DNA of 64,000 nucleotides from Hevea brasiliensis. Lineage: Eukaryota > Streptophyta > Magnoliopsida > Malpighiales > Euphorbiaceae. Shown in pieces: positions 1 to 12,495 of this stretch (positions are counted from its first letter, which is position 1; each line of letters starts with the position of its first letter). A program made the translations under genes and the position numbers. The DNA is taken from assembly GCF_030052815.1 (NCBI RefSeq), contig NC_079495.1, forward strand, positions 35,397,987-35,461,986, in the 5' to 3' direction. Below the pieces are notes generated by a model. The model searched no databases. It was not told where the DNA came from and was given only the letters and a program-made list of their open reading frames with translations.

Positions 1-2555
1 GAGAAGTCACAACAAATTTTGCCATGTCAACTGTGGTTTCAAATCATATTCAAAACAATTTCTATTTACAAAGTGTTTACAAATCATCAACACATTTAAT
101 CATCATAAATTCATGCTCAAGGTTGGCAATACATCAAACTTAAAATTTACGATTCTCAAAACCATGCAATAAATCCTTAAATGCATAAAAAATTTACATT
201 TAATTTATACAATTTCATTCAACAAATTAAAATCCTCAACACAACAAAATTATAAATCATAAAATAACTTGTTCAAATCAATTTAGAAGTGAAAAGTAAC
301 AAAATAGTTAGTTGTACACAAACCTTATACGAGTCGCCTCTCGGCTATGACTAAATGTCTCGGGTTCTTTCCTGGTATTCTTTTCCACTGAAACACACAG
401 TTTCACAGTGTTTCAGTATCACCATTTATAATAACTCCAAAAATAAATTCAAATCTAATTATACCTAGCTTTAATATGCTAAACTTGACGTTCTTTAAAA
501 TTTGTATTTCGGGGTTACTATTCATGATACTATTCAAGTCAATTTGTTGACTTTCTAAGGCTTAATAGGTATGGAAATTCCAACTTCACCCACATACCAC
601 ATTTTGGTTACTAAATTTGTTGGTTTTGGTTGTTTTCTCAAATTTTAAGTCTTTTAGGCAAATTTGCAAATTTTCGGTTTTGGTGCCTTACGTTGCACTG
701 TTCCATTGGTTATTTTTCTGTTTGAATTTGGTAAAACTTTCTTCATAGAAAATGTTCCTTATTGTCTTAAATTTATTATCGTTTTTGAATTACTCAATTT
801 GGAGTTTTTGTAGCTCAATTTATAGCCATTTGAATCATGGCTGCCGGATTGGACTTAACCCAGATTTCTGGGCACCAAACTAGTTTTGGCAGTTTTAAGT
901 CACCAACTTTGGGTGGCCAAATGACTTGGTTAAGGGCATAATTTGAGTTTGTGTTCTTCATGAAAGTTTTAGGTCTATATCTCAGCTTTCCACAGGTAAA
1001 ATGTCAGGTCATTTAGACCTACCTAGCCCAAGTTATGGCCAAATGAATAAATACTATTCATTTGGATATTTTTGTACAGGTCAGATTGCCTAATTCCGTG
1101 TTTGGCCAATTTGTTCACTATGCTATGGTCAATTTTTGGGCATGATTCCTGAATGAAAAACGTTCCATTTTGTGTCTATTTTCATTCCCAATTGGCCTTA
1201 CACCAATTGGACTTGTAAATTTTCAGTTTTGGTCCCTAGAAAGGACCTTGGTCATGCTGCCTGTAGAATGACCATATCCAATCCGAATTCAAACTCAATT
1301 CCAACACTTCCTACGCACCACAATTGGTCATACATGACCATTCCTCAACTCAAATAAGGTCATTTACATCCATTGACCATTTTCTACAATTTTTCTCCCA
1401 AACCCTAAGTGCCAAGAACCCTAACTTACACAATTCATTCAATTAATGAATTTAAAGTACATAATCAACATCTATACACTTAATTCATCTCAAATAATCA
1501 TTCAAAACCATCAAACTCATTCATTTCAAACCCTAATCCTAGCTGGCTGAAATTTCTATTTGGTCCCCCATAATAGTTTTCTTTTGGATTTAAGTTAAAA
1601 TCTAAGTTAAATTAACTCAAAACATATGTTTTAAACTAAAAATTTCAATTTAAATTCTTACCTCAACTTTGATGTTCAATCTTCAAATTTTCTCCTCTTT
1701 TCTTCTTTCTTTCTTGCTAAATCTCTTTCTCAAGTTGAACTAACAAATTTTTGTGGACTAGTTTGGGGTCAAAGTAGGTTTTAGTGGTGGGAATCAAGCT
1801 TGGATTCAAGTTTCCATGGTTTTTCTTCAATGGTGATAAGTGAGAGAGGTGGGGCGGAAAGGAAGAAGATGAAGACTAAAATTAGTTTTTTTTTCTTTTT
1901 TTTTTAGGTATTTTTAAGTCTTTTAGTCTTAGTTGATTTGGTCAATATTTGTAGGAAAATTAAAATGGATTTTGACATAATGATGATGTCATCCAATGAG
2001 GTAAGCATGATGTAAATAAACTTTTTTTTTTTTTGCATTTATTTTTCTTTAGTTCTTTAATTTAATTCTTAATCCCAAAATTTTATTTTCTCCGATTTTA
2101 TTTGACAGTTAGGTTAGGAGTCAGCTATAGGGATAAATTGACCAAATTGCCCCTCGCTGGTTCGATCCGGTTTGTAAATAATTCAATATTTCTTCCGGCT
2201 CCCTGACCTAATTATTTGACTGGCCTAACAATTCTTTTTCAAGATTTTCTCATTTTCACTGTGTTTGTAATAGTCCTAAGGACCGCAGCGTTACATTTTA
2301 CGGTTTGAAATTTGAGTTTAAATCGACTTCGCAGTCTTTCCCGAGAAAGTCACCCATCGTTGTGACTCTCGGCTCATTTAACTTCTTATGTTATGTTTTT
2401 CTTATTTATACTTAACTAATTGGAAATTACTAATTATTTGTGTTTATGGTTTATCTAGTTGTCTTAGATGTGGTTCTAATCTCCTTAATTGTCCGGACCG
2501 ACATCAGTCACCGAAACAGTGAAATTTATCAAGCTATGCAAATAGGAGTGTTACA
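1..2555 (-). mobile_element. Gypsy LTR A (partial), inserted in the Copia 5' LTR
   Basis: This non-coding stretch aligns along its length with the LTRs of element B. Shared landmarks include the GAGTCGCCT block near 330, the TTCATGAAAGTT block near 960, the CCAATTGG pair at 1188-1210 and the terminal block CCGGACCGACA...GTGTTACA ending at 2555. By comparison with B about 0.9 kb of the LTR lies before the window. The terminal TTACA is followed directly by Copia LTR sequence. Orientation is inferred from B, whose LTR has the same polarity and whose genes are on the - strand. Whether this is a solo LTR or one end of a full element cannot be decided here. Short ORFs inside it are chance. Confidence 0.8.
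1039..1065. other. Hairpin-forming inverted repeat in LTR A
   Basis: Arms CCAAATGAATA and TATTCATTTGG flank a 5-nt loop, directly after GTTATGG. The equivalent positions in LTRs C, E, F and G1 hold related inverted repeats. Confidence 0.6.
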
Positions 2556-2897
2556 TGTTCATGGGGCTGCCATTGGTGATCTTGGTGTGGACAAGCTAGA
2601 GGGACAACATCTGGTGTCCTAGGCGTATCCCAAAGGTGCCAAACACACTGCAATGCATCAAAAAGTTAGTGCACTTGCTCTTGATCTAATCTAGGGTTCT
2701 AATGAATTAATCTGATTAATTCTAAAATCTTAAATGGAAAATATAGATCAAAAAACATATTAAAAGAGTTTTAATATGTTGTTTATGATTGAAATCAAAT
2801 AGATAAAAATGAATCTTGCATGATGCATGTGAACCTAGGTAAAAAATTTTTGAATTCAATGATATAAACTTATGTTTTTCATACTTTTACTCCTTCA
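2556..2897 (+). repeat. Copia 5' LTR, 3' remnant
   Basis: It matches 9947-10287, the end of the 3' LTR, starting at GGGGCTGCCATTGGTGAT and ending in CCTTCA. The upstream part is displaced by the Gypsy LTR ending at 2555. The five bases at the junction (TGTTC) correspond to TATTC in the intact 3' LTR. Confidence 0.85.
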
Positions 2898-2899
2898 AT

Positions 2900-2911
2900 T
2901 AGTATCAGAGC
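2900..2911 (+). other. Copia primer-binding site, initiator tRNA-Met type
   Basis: TAGTATCAGAGC lies two bases after the LTR end. It matches the usual plant initiator-Met primer site TGGTATCAGAGC with one mismatch. Confidence 0.85.
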
Positions 2912-3168
2912 CACTATATTTGCCATTTAGATTGTTGATTATATGATTTAATTGTGTGATTTGATCATGAGATGGTTGATTCATTGCTGGTTGAAAAGCA
3001 AAGGTGGCGGCATGCTTGGTTGTGCCCATGGTGCTCATGGTTGTGGCACCACCACTATGGTGGTGCGCAAGGTATGATGGATATTGAATGTGCAATTATT
3101 GTATAATCTAAGGTCCATTTTATATCTAATTAAATTGTTTAATTAGAATTATAATCACACAATTAAAT

Positions 3169-3551
3169 TTGTTTGAATGAGATTCAAATATGAATTTTTA
3201 AAATTGTTTGAATGAGATTCAAAACTGAATTTTTAAAATTGTTTGAATGAGATTCAATTGTCTAATTAAATTGTTTAATTAGAATTATAATCACAAAATT
3301 AAATTTGTTTGAATGAGATTCAAATCTGAATTTTTTAAATTTGCTTGAATGAGATTTAAATATGAATTTTTAAATTTGTTTGAATAAGATTCAAATCTGA
3401 ATTTTTTAAATTTGGCTGAATGAGAGTCAAATCTGAATTTTTTAAGTTTGTTTAAATGTGATTCAAATCTAAATTTTTAAATTTGTTTGAATGTGATTCA
3501 AATATGGATTTTTAAATTTGTTTGAATCATATTCAAATCTGGATTTTTAAG
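3169..3551 (+). repeat. Minisatellite of about 35 bp in the Copia leader
   Basis: About ten imperfect units built on TTTGAATGAGATTCAAAT followed by TGAATTTTTAAAT are seen. A longer AT-rich block (TTAATTAGAATTATAATCAC) recurs just before the array (about 3135) and within it (about 3271). It lies between primer site and gag in the untranslated leader. Confidence 0.85.
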
Positions 3552-4306
3552 TTGAATATGAGATATTCAATTTAATTTAAGTATGTATGTTTTATTTATT
3601 TATTAAATAGTGATATGCATGATGGATGATCATGGACAATAAAAGACCAATGTGATTGAATTTATTTCTTTTAAGTTCTTTGGGTTGTAAATTAATTAAT
3701 TTATTTTAATTTATTTTGGTGGCATGTATTATAAAGGTTGTAATATTTTTTGGGTTGTAATTTCATTTATTTGGTTCTTGTAAATTCACCTTGGTATGCC
3801 AAGGATTACTATGTAATTGGATTGCAAGAAGATTAAGGAGGTCAATAGCATTGGTAAGACCAGTGAGAGGAATTCAAGATCAAGTGTTGATTATGTACTC
3901 CTTCAGCAACTCTTGTAATATGAATGAATGAAATGCACCTAGGAATGCCCTGATTCAATTCTTGGTGGCTCAGAATTGAATCCCTTACAAAGTCCATGAT
4001 CATACCATATTTATTATCCATGAATGCATGAGATGTATGGGAATGTATGCAAGTATATGATACATGCATGCTAATTGGATAATGTGCAAAGTGAGACCTT
4101 AATAATAATTAGGATGACCATAAAATCTTCCAAACAAATAATTAAGTTGGAAATGCTATAATTAAAGTAATTATAACATGGGCCCTCCATTGGGGTAATT
4201 ATTTTAAGAAAATTTAAATAGTTGCATATGATGCAATTAATTTAAGAGATTTTCTTAAGAATAATTGTTAAACATGAGATATTGTAAATATGTAAATGGT
4301 TTGGTG

Positions 4307-4525
4307 GCCAATAATGGATGTACTTGAGGACATTAAAATTATTTTCTATTTTACAGGCTCAATGGGATCAACTTAACTAATGCAAGATAAGTCAATAATG
4401 GATGTGCCTGAGATTTTGAGCATTAGGGGCTAGGTAAAGGATTGAACCTCACATGAGATGTGATGGGCAAGGAGTTGCTCACTTATAATTTATTGTTATT
4501 CCAATAATGGATGTGCCTGAGGATG
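4307..4525 (+). repeat. Three dispersed copies of a 20-nt leader motif
   Basis: AATAATGGATGTGCCTGAG or close variants occur near 4309, 4394 and 4504, about 85-110 bp apart, upstream of gag. Each is followed by a GA-rich or ATCA-like tail. Function is unknown. Confidence 0.6.
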
Positions 4526-4723
4526 ATCAATAGGATTATAAGAATTCAATCACCCACTAGAAATCCATCCAACTAGGATTTCCGTTTTCTACTTTGGAAG
4601 TGTAGGATTCGCTAAGTTAGTGGGAGGACCAATTTGATTAAAAAACCATAATTATTTTGGTTAATTACATGATACATTTACTAATTAATCTGGTTATTTT
4701 CTGCAGTTAATTTTCTGATAATA

Positions 4724-7700
4724 ATGAGCACAGAACAACAACCGCCATCCAATATCCTTGCAAGCATACTTGATCACAATAGGTTGACAGGACCTAATTT
4801 ATCTAATTGGCTAAGAAATTTGAAACTTATCTTGAACCTTAAACATATAGGATATGTTCTAGACTTAAATGTTCCTGGTCCCTTACCTCCAGAGGCCACT
4901 CAAGAGGAACATGAAACTTTGGATAAGTGGAAGGAGCACGATATAAGAGCTAAATGTTACATTCTTGCTTCCATGAGTAATGAGTTACAGAAGCAGCATG
5001 AGAACATGCAGAGTGCGAGTGAGATCCTCCTTCACCTACAAGAGTTGTATGGTGAGCACAGCAGGAATGCTAGGTATGAGATATCTAGATAGCTATTCCG
5101 CATGAGGATGTCTTAGGGACAGAATGTTGGGGATCATGTCCACAAGATGACTCGGCTGATTGAGCAGTTGGAACATCTTGACTTTAACATGGATTTCCAA
5201 CTGCAGACAGATTTGATCCTTCAGTCCCTTCCTGAGTCATTTGGTAATTTTGTGACAAATTTTCATATGACTAAATAGGAATGCACCTTGGTTGGTTTAC
5301 TCAACATGCTGGTTATTACCCAAAAGAATATGCCGGGCAATAAAGGAAAAGAGGTCGCTTTGATTGCATCTTCTTCTGCTGGAAAGTCCAACAAGAAGAA
5401 GGGCAATAAGAAAAAGAAATCTTAGATTCCTGGTCCTTCCAAGAAAATAGCTAAACAGAAAGGGAAGACTAAAGCTGATGGAGGCAAAGGAAAGTGCTTC
5501 CACTGCCAGAAGGATGGGCACTGGAAAAGGAACTGCCCAGAGTATAGCAATCTAAAAGAATGCAATGCCATGGTGAAAATCAACTCAAGTTCAAAATATA
5601 TTTGGCACTTAAGGTTAGGTCATGTTGCAGAAGATAGGATTGCAAAGTTGGAGAAAATGAGGATTTTATCCTCATTGTGTTCTGAACCTACTCCAACCTG
5701 TGAATCCTGCCTTCAGGGCAAAATGACTAGTCACCCTTTGTTGGACAAGGGTTAAGAGCTGAAAATATTTTGGAGCTAATACATAATGATGTATGTGGTC
5801 CATTTAAAGAAATGGCTAGAGGTGATTTTCATTATTTTATTACCTTTACTGATGATAAATCAAGGTTTGAGTATTTGTATTTTATGAAATACAAACATGA
5901 ATCCTTTGAAAAGTTCAAAGAATTTAAATCTGAAGTAGAAAATCAAACAGGAAAAAGTATTAAAGCTCTTCGATCAGATCGTGGAGGTGAATACTTGAGT
6001 ACTGAATTTGATGAATACTTGAGAGAGCATGGCATTATTTCCCAGTTGACTCCTCCAGGAACACCATAGCTGAATGGTGTATTTGAAAGGAGAAATCGTA
6101 CTTTATTGGATATGGTACATAGTATGATGAGCTATACTGATATGCCAATCTCCTTTTGGGAATTTGCATTAAAATCAGCTTTGTATATTCTGAATAGGAT
6201 TCTATCAAAATCAATCTCTTTTACACCTTATGAAATATAGCATGGAAGAAAATCAAGTCTTAAGCATGTTAAGATTTGGAGTTGTCCAGCTTATATCTAA
6301 AAGCTGAACACTGATAAATTGGAAACTAGATCAGAAAAGGGTCGATTTGTTGGATATCCAAAAGATAGTTTTGGATATTAATTTTATTTGCCTACATCAC
6401 AAAAGGTTGTGGTAAGTTGAGATACCACATTTCTTGAACAACAGTTTGTTCAAGAAGGAGGCAAAAGATGGCAAATAGAGTTAGAATTAGAGAATTCTGA
6501 CCAACCAACAGATCAGATGGATATAGATACATCTAGTCAACCTACACCTATTGATGAAAGATCTACAGCTCTTCCTCCTAGAACAACCAGGGTATCTCAC
6601 CCACCAGTGAGATATGGTTTCCTTTATAAAGAAGAACAAGAGTTGTCTACTCATGAAGAAGTAGATCATGGAGATGATCCACTTACCTATGAAGAAGCTA
6701 TATCAGATATAGACTCTTCAAAATGGATTGATGCTATGAAATCCGAGATTGATTCCATGTATAAGAATCAAGTTTGGAATCTTGTTGACCCACCTGAAGG
6801 TATTATACTTATAGGGAACAAATAGGTTTTCAAGAAGAAAATTGATTTTGATGGAAAGGAAGAGACCTATAAGGCAAGGCTAGTAGTGAAAGAGTTTCGC
6901 CAAAGGCAAGGAATCAACTATAAGGAGACTTTCTCGCCTGTTGCCATGCTTAAATCAATTAGGATTCTATTAGCAGTAACTGCATACTATGATTATGAGA
7001 TTTGGCAGATGGATATCAAAATAGCTTTTCTCAATGGATACATTGAAGGAAACATTTTCATGGAACAACCTAGGGATTTTGAATCTCAAGATGGTTCCAC
7101 AGTATGCAAGCTAAAGTGATTCATTTATGGGTTGAAACAAGCTTCGAGGAGTTGGAACATCCGTTTTGATAAAGCCATTAAGTCATTTGGTTTTATAAAA
7201 AATGAGGATGAGCCATGTGTATATAAGAAGGTTAGTGATAATGCTATCACTTTCCTTGTCTTATATGTAGATGACATTCTGTTGATGGGTAATGACACAG
7301 GTATGTTGACAACTATAAAGGTATGGTTGTCAAATACATTCTCCATGAAAGACTTAGGGGAGGCAACCTATATTCTTGGGATTCGCATCTATAGAGATAG
7401 AGCGAAAAGAATAATTAGTTTATCCCAAAGTCTATACTTGGAAAAGGTGTTAAAAAGGTTTAACATGCTTGATTCCAAGAGAGGATTGTTACCAGTGAGA
7501 CATGGTATCCACCTTTCTAAAGAGATGTCTCCAAAGACACCTAAAGAAAGAGTAAAATGGCCAGGATTCCATATGCTTCGGCTATTGGAAGTTTGATGTA
7601 TGCAATGTTGTGTACTAGGCCGGATATCGCATATGCTGTTAGTTTGACTAGTAGGTATCAATCCAATCCAGGTTTGAAACACTGGATAGCTGTCAAGAAT

Positions 7701-8160
7701 ATCCTTAAGTACTTGAGAAGAACTAAGGATTTATTCTTGATATATGGAGGTGGTGACTTGCAATTAGATGGTTTCACTGATTCTGATTTCCAATCAGATA
7801 TCGATGATAGAAAGTCTACCTCTGGGTTTGTGTTCATTTGTAATGGAAGTGCAGTCAGTTGAAAGAGTTCTAAATAGAGTACGATTGCTGATTCCACTAC
7901 AAAGGTCTAGTACATTGCTACATCAGATGCTACAAAAGAGGCTGTTTGGATATTAGGAACCCCGGTCTCACCAGAAATCTAAACACATAGAAAGGCGCTA
8001 CCACATTATCAGAGAAATAGTTGGACGAAGCGATATAGCCATGCAGAAAATAGCATCAGTTGAAAATCCAGCTGATCCATTCACTAAGCCTATGTCACAA
8101 ACTCAGCTAGACCGACATCTTGAGAAGATAAGTCTAAGATATTATATTGAATGGCTCTAG
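4724..8160 (+). pseudogene. Copia gag-pol, multiply broken
   Basis: This is the remnant of the polyprotein for particle assembly, reverse transcription and integration. In order: gag domain (4724-5490), zinc knuckle CFHCQKDGHWKRNC (5495-5536), GAG-pre-integrase with WHLRLGH (5603-5623), integrase core with Asp in HNDVCGP (5788) and SDRGGEY (5977), reverse transcriptase with YVDD (7264-7275), RNase H with the KSTSGFVF block (about 7810), and a C-terminal tail ending at 8160. Frames change near 5757 and near 7550, and there are many stops (for example 5090, 6067, 6823, 7117). The protease expected between zinc knuckle and pre-integrase is missing: only about 22 codons separate them. Another in-RNase H gap of about 100 bp lies near 7955. 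It cannot make a functional polyprotein. Confidence 0.93.
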
Positions 8161-8164
8161 TGCT

Positions 8165-8174
8165 AGTGGAAGAT
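8165..8174 (+). other. Copia polypurine tract
   Basis: The purine-rich GTGGAAGAT lies immediately before the TGTTAG that starts the 3' LTR, where the plus-strand primer is expected. Confidence 0.7.
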
Positions 8175-10287
8175 TGTTAGTAGTATGCTCTAGAGCATAT
8201 TATTTAGTATGTATCTTGTACTTGTTTTATTAATAAAAGGCATTTTCACTTTTCCGTTTACATAATATATTTATGTGTAATAGAAAATGTCCATTGATAT
8301 TTTGTTAGAAATTCTATTCTTAAGTTGTTAAGAATATGAGTGACAGTATTTCTAGCACAAAGTATCATAAAAAGGTTCACAATCGAGGATACTTCACAAT
8401 AAGGACATGACTTATCTAGAAAGATTGTAATCATGTTTGTTTCCAACTTATTTATATGAGATGTAAATAAGATGGAATGGTGAGTCTCATGCCATATAAC
8501 AAACATGATAGGCACTTATACATGATAAGTATGCCGAACCAGTGACATTTATGACAAGCATATGGAGTTTACTCTTGTCATTGTATTGTCATAAATCATA
8601 TTAATGCATATAATCTTTAGACCTAAGATAGCACAGTTATCTTGTATATAGGTGATTTGAGTTTGATACTACTTTCATACTTGTACTGTGTATGGGTATA
8701 TGGGCATGTGTTGGCTCCTACTAGTTATATATGGAGGTAGGTGTTGATCAAGATGAATCTGTTCCTCTAAGTAAATAGGGATAAAATCCTATGTTCATTT
8801 AATTGTTCTTGATGTTTCAAGTTCTTGGCCAGGACAGATAGATTTAATCAGAAAAGATTTTCTGATGAGATAAATCTTTTTAATCAAGAACTGGAATTAA
8901 AAGAGAACATAATATTCATAGCAAATGGGGTTTGACATAAACCATGACTCCAGCTCGAATTAGGATTTTATAACAGAGAGATTCTAGTGCATGGTAACAA
9001 ATGATTATAGGTTCATTTAAGGTAAACCTTATTACTAATTGGGTGGCCATGGCATGCTATACTAGGTGTTAACCATAGTCTATGAGGTACATAAAATGAT
9101 TTAGAGAAATCATTTATGGTAAGAAAGAGTTCTGATGATATTAAGAGTTGATATCATGTCTCATTGCCAATTAGTGATGAGCCTAGTAAGTCACACACAT
9201 ACACAAGTAATCACCAACTTAAATATGATTTGATTAATTAATTAAAGAGTTTAATTGATTAATTAAATAGGTTTGGTTTGTAATTAGATTGCAAAGTCCC
9301 TAGCATGGCTTGAAACCAAATCTAGGTTATTGGATGTATAGTATAAGTTAAATTTATATTTAAAGTGTTTAAATATGAATTTAATTAATGAGAAATTAAT
9401 TAATAGAGATTAATTAATTAATTTATATTTGATATAAATTGATTAGAAGAAGAGAAATAATTATTTTGGATTGAGAACTCAAAATTAAGACACAGGGGGT
9501 ATTTTGGTTATTTCACAGGGTGACATGTGGCACTATGAGATGGTGACACATGGCACTACACATAAGCTTGCCAAATGTCTTTTAATCATGTAAGATTATT
9601 AAAATTAAGATTAAATATAGGTTTGACACTTGGCATAATGTAATTGGGTCAATTAAACCTAGAGCCAATCAGAAGGTGACATGTGACAAGGGTTTTAAGT
9701 GGTGACCTAGCTATATAAGTGTAAGGATGTAAGAACAAATTACACAATCTGCTCATTTTCTTTGGTGCTGCCACCCTTGGCTGCCTCTCCCTTCTCTTCT
9801 TCTTCATCTCTCATCAATTCAAAGAGATTAGCAAACAATCTCTTGAATTAAAAATACTAGAAATTGTTTCTAGGTCCTGTTTACATTTGTAATCTCTTAA
9901 AAGGCAAAACCTCATTTTCTAATTAATTGGAAAAGCTTTAGAAGCTATTCAAGGGGCTGCCATTGGTGATCTTGTTGTGAAAAAGCTAGAGGGACAACAT
10001 CTGGTGTCCTAGGCGCATCCCAAAGGTGCCAAATATACTGCAGTGCATCAAAAAGATTAATGCACTTGTTCTTGATCTAATCAGGGTTCTAATGAATTAA
10101 TCTGATTAATTCTAAAATCTTAAATAGCAAATGTAGATCCAAAAACATATTAAAATTGTTTTAATATGTTGTTTATCATTGAAATCAAATAGATAAAAAT
10201 GAATCTTGCATGATGCATGTGACCCTAGGTGAAAAATTTTTGAATTCAATGATATAAACTTATATTTTTCATGCTTTCGCTCTTTCA
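8175..10287 (+). repeat. Copia 3' LTR
   Basis: This 2.1-kb LTR starts TGTTAGTAGTATGC after the polypurine tract and ends CTCTTTCA. Its last 340 bp match 2556-2897. It is non-coding. It contains a CCAAT box and TATA-like box near 9665-9720. Confidence 0.88.
9665..9745 (+). promoter_or_regulatory. Copia LTR promoter (predicted)
   Basis: CCAAT at 9665-9669 is followed by CTATATAAG at 9711-9719. A transcription start would be expected about 30 bp further, near 9745. The assignment rests on motif and position in the LTR only. Confidence 0.55.
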
Positions 10288-10885
10288 TTATAATGCCCAT
10301 CTGGGGTCTACAAGAAACCTAATCTAGGTCGAATCTTCTAAACTTCTGCTTAGGTCTCTAACTTCTCGACGGTTTAAATAATTATTTTCATCACTTCAAA
10401 AATTATAAAAATATTTCGAGAGGTCCTCCACATCATCTTTGCATTAATTAAAGTCATTTTATTTAATTTTATTAAGCCATGAATATTTTACAAATTTAAC
10501 CAACTAGCTTAATCAAGGCACAAACTACACAACTTGAGTTAGGGGCTACCTTTATAAATTCTACTACCTGGATGTGTACGTAAAAAGGTCAAAAATATCA
10601 CCAAGTGATCTGGATCATTCAAATGGTGTTCGATCGGAGTGGGGTTGGTCCTATCTCAAAGGTTTCGATGCACTGAGTTCATCAGTGGTCTCAAATCGTC
10701 GATCCGAAAGTCGAATCGCCAGAAAAAGTGGCTGGAAAGATGCTACCAAACCCATTTCTCTCTTCTCTAGCTATCACCAGAAATCACCATGGATGCTGGT
10801 GTTCTTGGTTGAAAATGAATGATGGGTTTACAAGGATTCCAACTCAGGTGATGCAACGTGGAATGGTAGCCGATGGCGACGGTAC

Positions 10886-11201
10886 AATGTCGGAAGTCGC
10901 TACCTTCATCATGCATGATCCCTCTCTCTCTCTCCTCTTTTGTCGTCACTACTGGAGTTGCTAGCCACTGTTCATTGCTCCCTGACAATCGCCGGTGCTT
11001 GCTGACACCATGGAGGAGGCTCGCTGGCGCTGGGTGGCTTGCTAGAGAAAGAAAGAAAGGAGGGGAAGAGAGTGAGAGATAAGAGAGAGAAATGGTGGTG
11101 GGGGCAAAGGAGAAAGTCTCGATTTTTTTTCTTCCATTTTTTTTTTAAATTGCTATTGACATTTGATGGCACACTTGATTGCAGACTACTCAAAGTAGTA
11201 G

Positions 11202-11263
<62 letters not shown>

Positions 11264-11658
11264 GTATGTATATACCTTTAACATTTAAATACATAATGTT
11301 TTATTAAAATAATGTCGGAAGTCGCTACCTTCATTGTGCGTGATCCCTCTCTCTCTCTCCTCTTTTGTCGCTACTACTGGAGCTGCTAGCCACTGTTCAT
11401 TGCTCCTTGACAATTGTCGGTGCTTGCTGACACCATGGAGGAGGCTCGCCGGCACTGGGCGGCTTGCTGGAGAAAGAAAGAAAGGAGGGCAAGAGAGTGA
11501 GAGATAAGAGAGAGAAATGGTGGTGGGGGCAAAGGAGAAAGTCTCGATTTTTTTTTCTTCCATTTTTTTTTTAAATTGCTATTGACATTTGATGGCACAC
11601 TTGATGGCAGACTGCTCAAAGTAGTAGTTATATATATAACATAATGTTTTATTAAAAT
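10886..11658. repeat. Tandem duplication of about 0.35-0.42 kb
   Basis: Unit 1 (10886-11310) and unit 2 (11311-11658) both start AATGTCGGAAGTCGCTACC and end with ACATAATGTTTTATTAAAAT. They are very similar. The main difference is a microsatellite present only in unit 1. Overlapping short ORFs on both strands here are chance. Confidence 0.9.
11212..11273. repeat. (TA)n/(TGTA)n compound microsatellite
   Basis: About 39 bp of pure TA dinucleotides are followed by about five TGTA tetramers. Unit 2 of the surrounding duplication has only TATATATAA at the same place. Confidence 0.95.
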
Positions 11659-12452
11659 AATTTTATCAAATCTCTAATCAAAATAGTATTAAAATGTTAT
11701 TAATATTTATAATAAACTTTTACTCCCTAAATTAATTAAACATAATAATATTAGTAACAATAATAGCAAATAATTACATTAAATTTAAAAAAATGTTAAA
11801 ACATAAAATGATAATCAAACTCCAATATTCCTAAAGATTAAATCTAAGACTTCAAAATAATGTTATAAAACTTATTAAAATGATTAAATAATCCTAAAGC
11901 AATTAAATAAATAAATTATTTGTTCCTTAACTAATAATAAGACTGAGCACAACTTAATATTATTTAATATCATTGATAAACCACAAACTAAAAAAACTTA
12001 ATGAACTGTTTAAATCAATAAAATAATATTAGAATAATATTTAAAATTATACATATATATATATATTAAAAAAATTTGAGTTGTTACAATATATAATCTT
12101 TATGAAAATAACTCTTAATCATATAAAAAATCTCTTAATTAATATATTTATATGTAGTTGACTAAAAATTTGAGAAAAAGAAAAAAATTGTTGCATATTT
12201 GAGCGAAAAACAGATTTTATGGATAAATTATCCCTACATAAAGATATGTAAATATTGGTTATTAATTAACTTTCATAGTGTGAACATGTGAATAGATAGT
12301 TTCTAAATGTGACTCAATTTTAATTTTTTAATTTTTTTAATTTTTATGATTTTTATTTTCTTATATTTTTAAATTTAACAGAAAAAATGAGTTATAATAT
12401 AATATATTATAAATTAAATGCATAGCGTAAAATTTATAAATTTAAAATCCCA

Positions 12453-12495
<43 letters not shown>

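Larger units (their letters stand above)
2556..10287 (+). mobile_element. Ty1/Copia LTR retrotransposon, decayed
   Basis: The element comprises the 3' part of a 5' LTR (2556-2897), a primer-binding site, a leader with repeats, a broken gag-pol (4724-8160), a polypurine tract and a full-length 3' LTR (8175-10287). The domain order integrase before reverse transcriptase is the Copia order. The 340-bp 5' LTR remnant matches the end of the 3' LTR (from about 9947) with roughly 20-25 differences, so insertion is not recent. The missing 5' LTR part should lie beyond Gypsy LTR A, outside the window. Five bases after the 3' LTR are TTATA, a candidate target duplication whose partner is not visible. 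Confidence 0.9.
10288..12087. other. Non-coding tract, possible LTR remnant
   Basis: This stretch has no credible gene. It starts TTATAATGCCCATCTGGGG directly after the Copia LTR, has a purine-rich and CT-rich middle typical of a leader, and ends TTGAGTTGTTACA near 12087. That end resembles a Gypsy LTR terminus (GTTACA), so the tract could be a decayed LTR into which the Copia element inserted. No matching partner is present. Confidence 0.3.

Noticed and set aside
3169..3551. CRISPR-like array
   Set aside because: Units are direct, degenerate and contiguous without unique spacers, in a plant retrotransposon leader. The same applies to 32467-32620 and 49835-50320.
10574..11619. Set of overlapping 70-90 codon ORFs on both strands
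   Set aside because: Low-complexity purine and CT tracts plus a tandem duplication keep frames open; no domain and no consistent strand.
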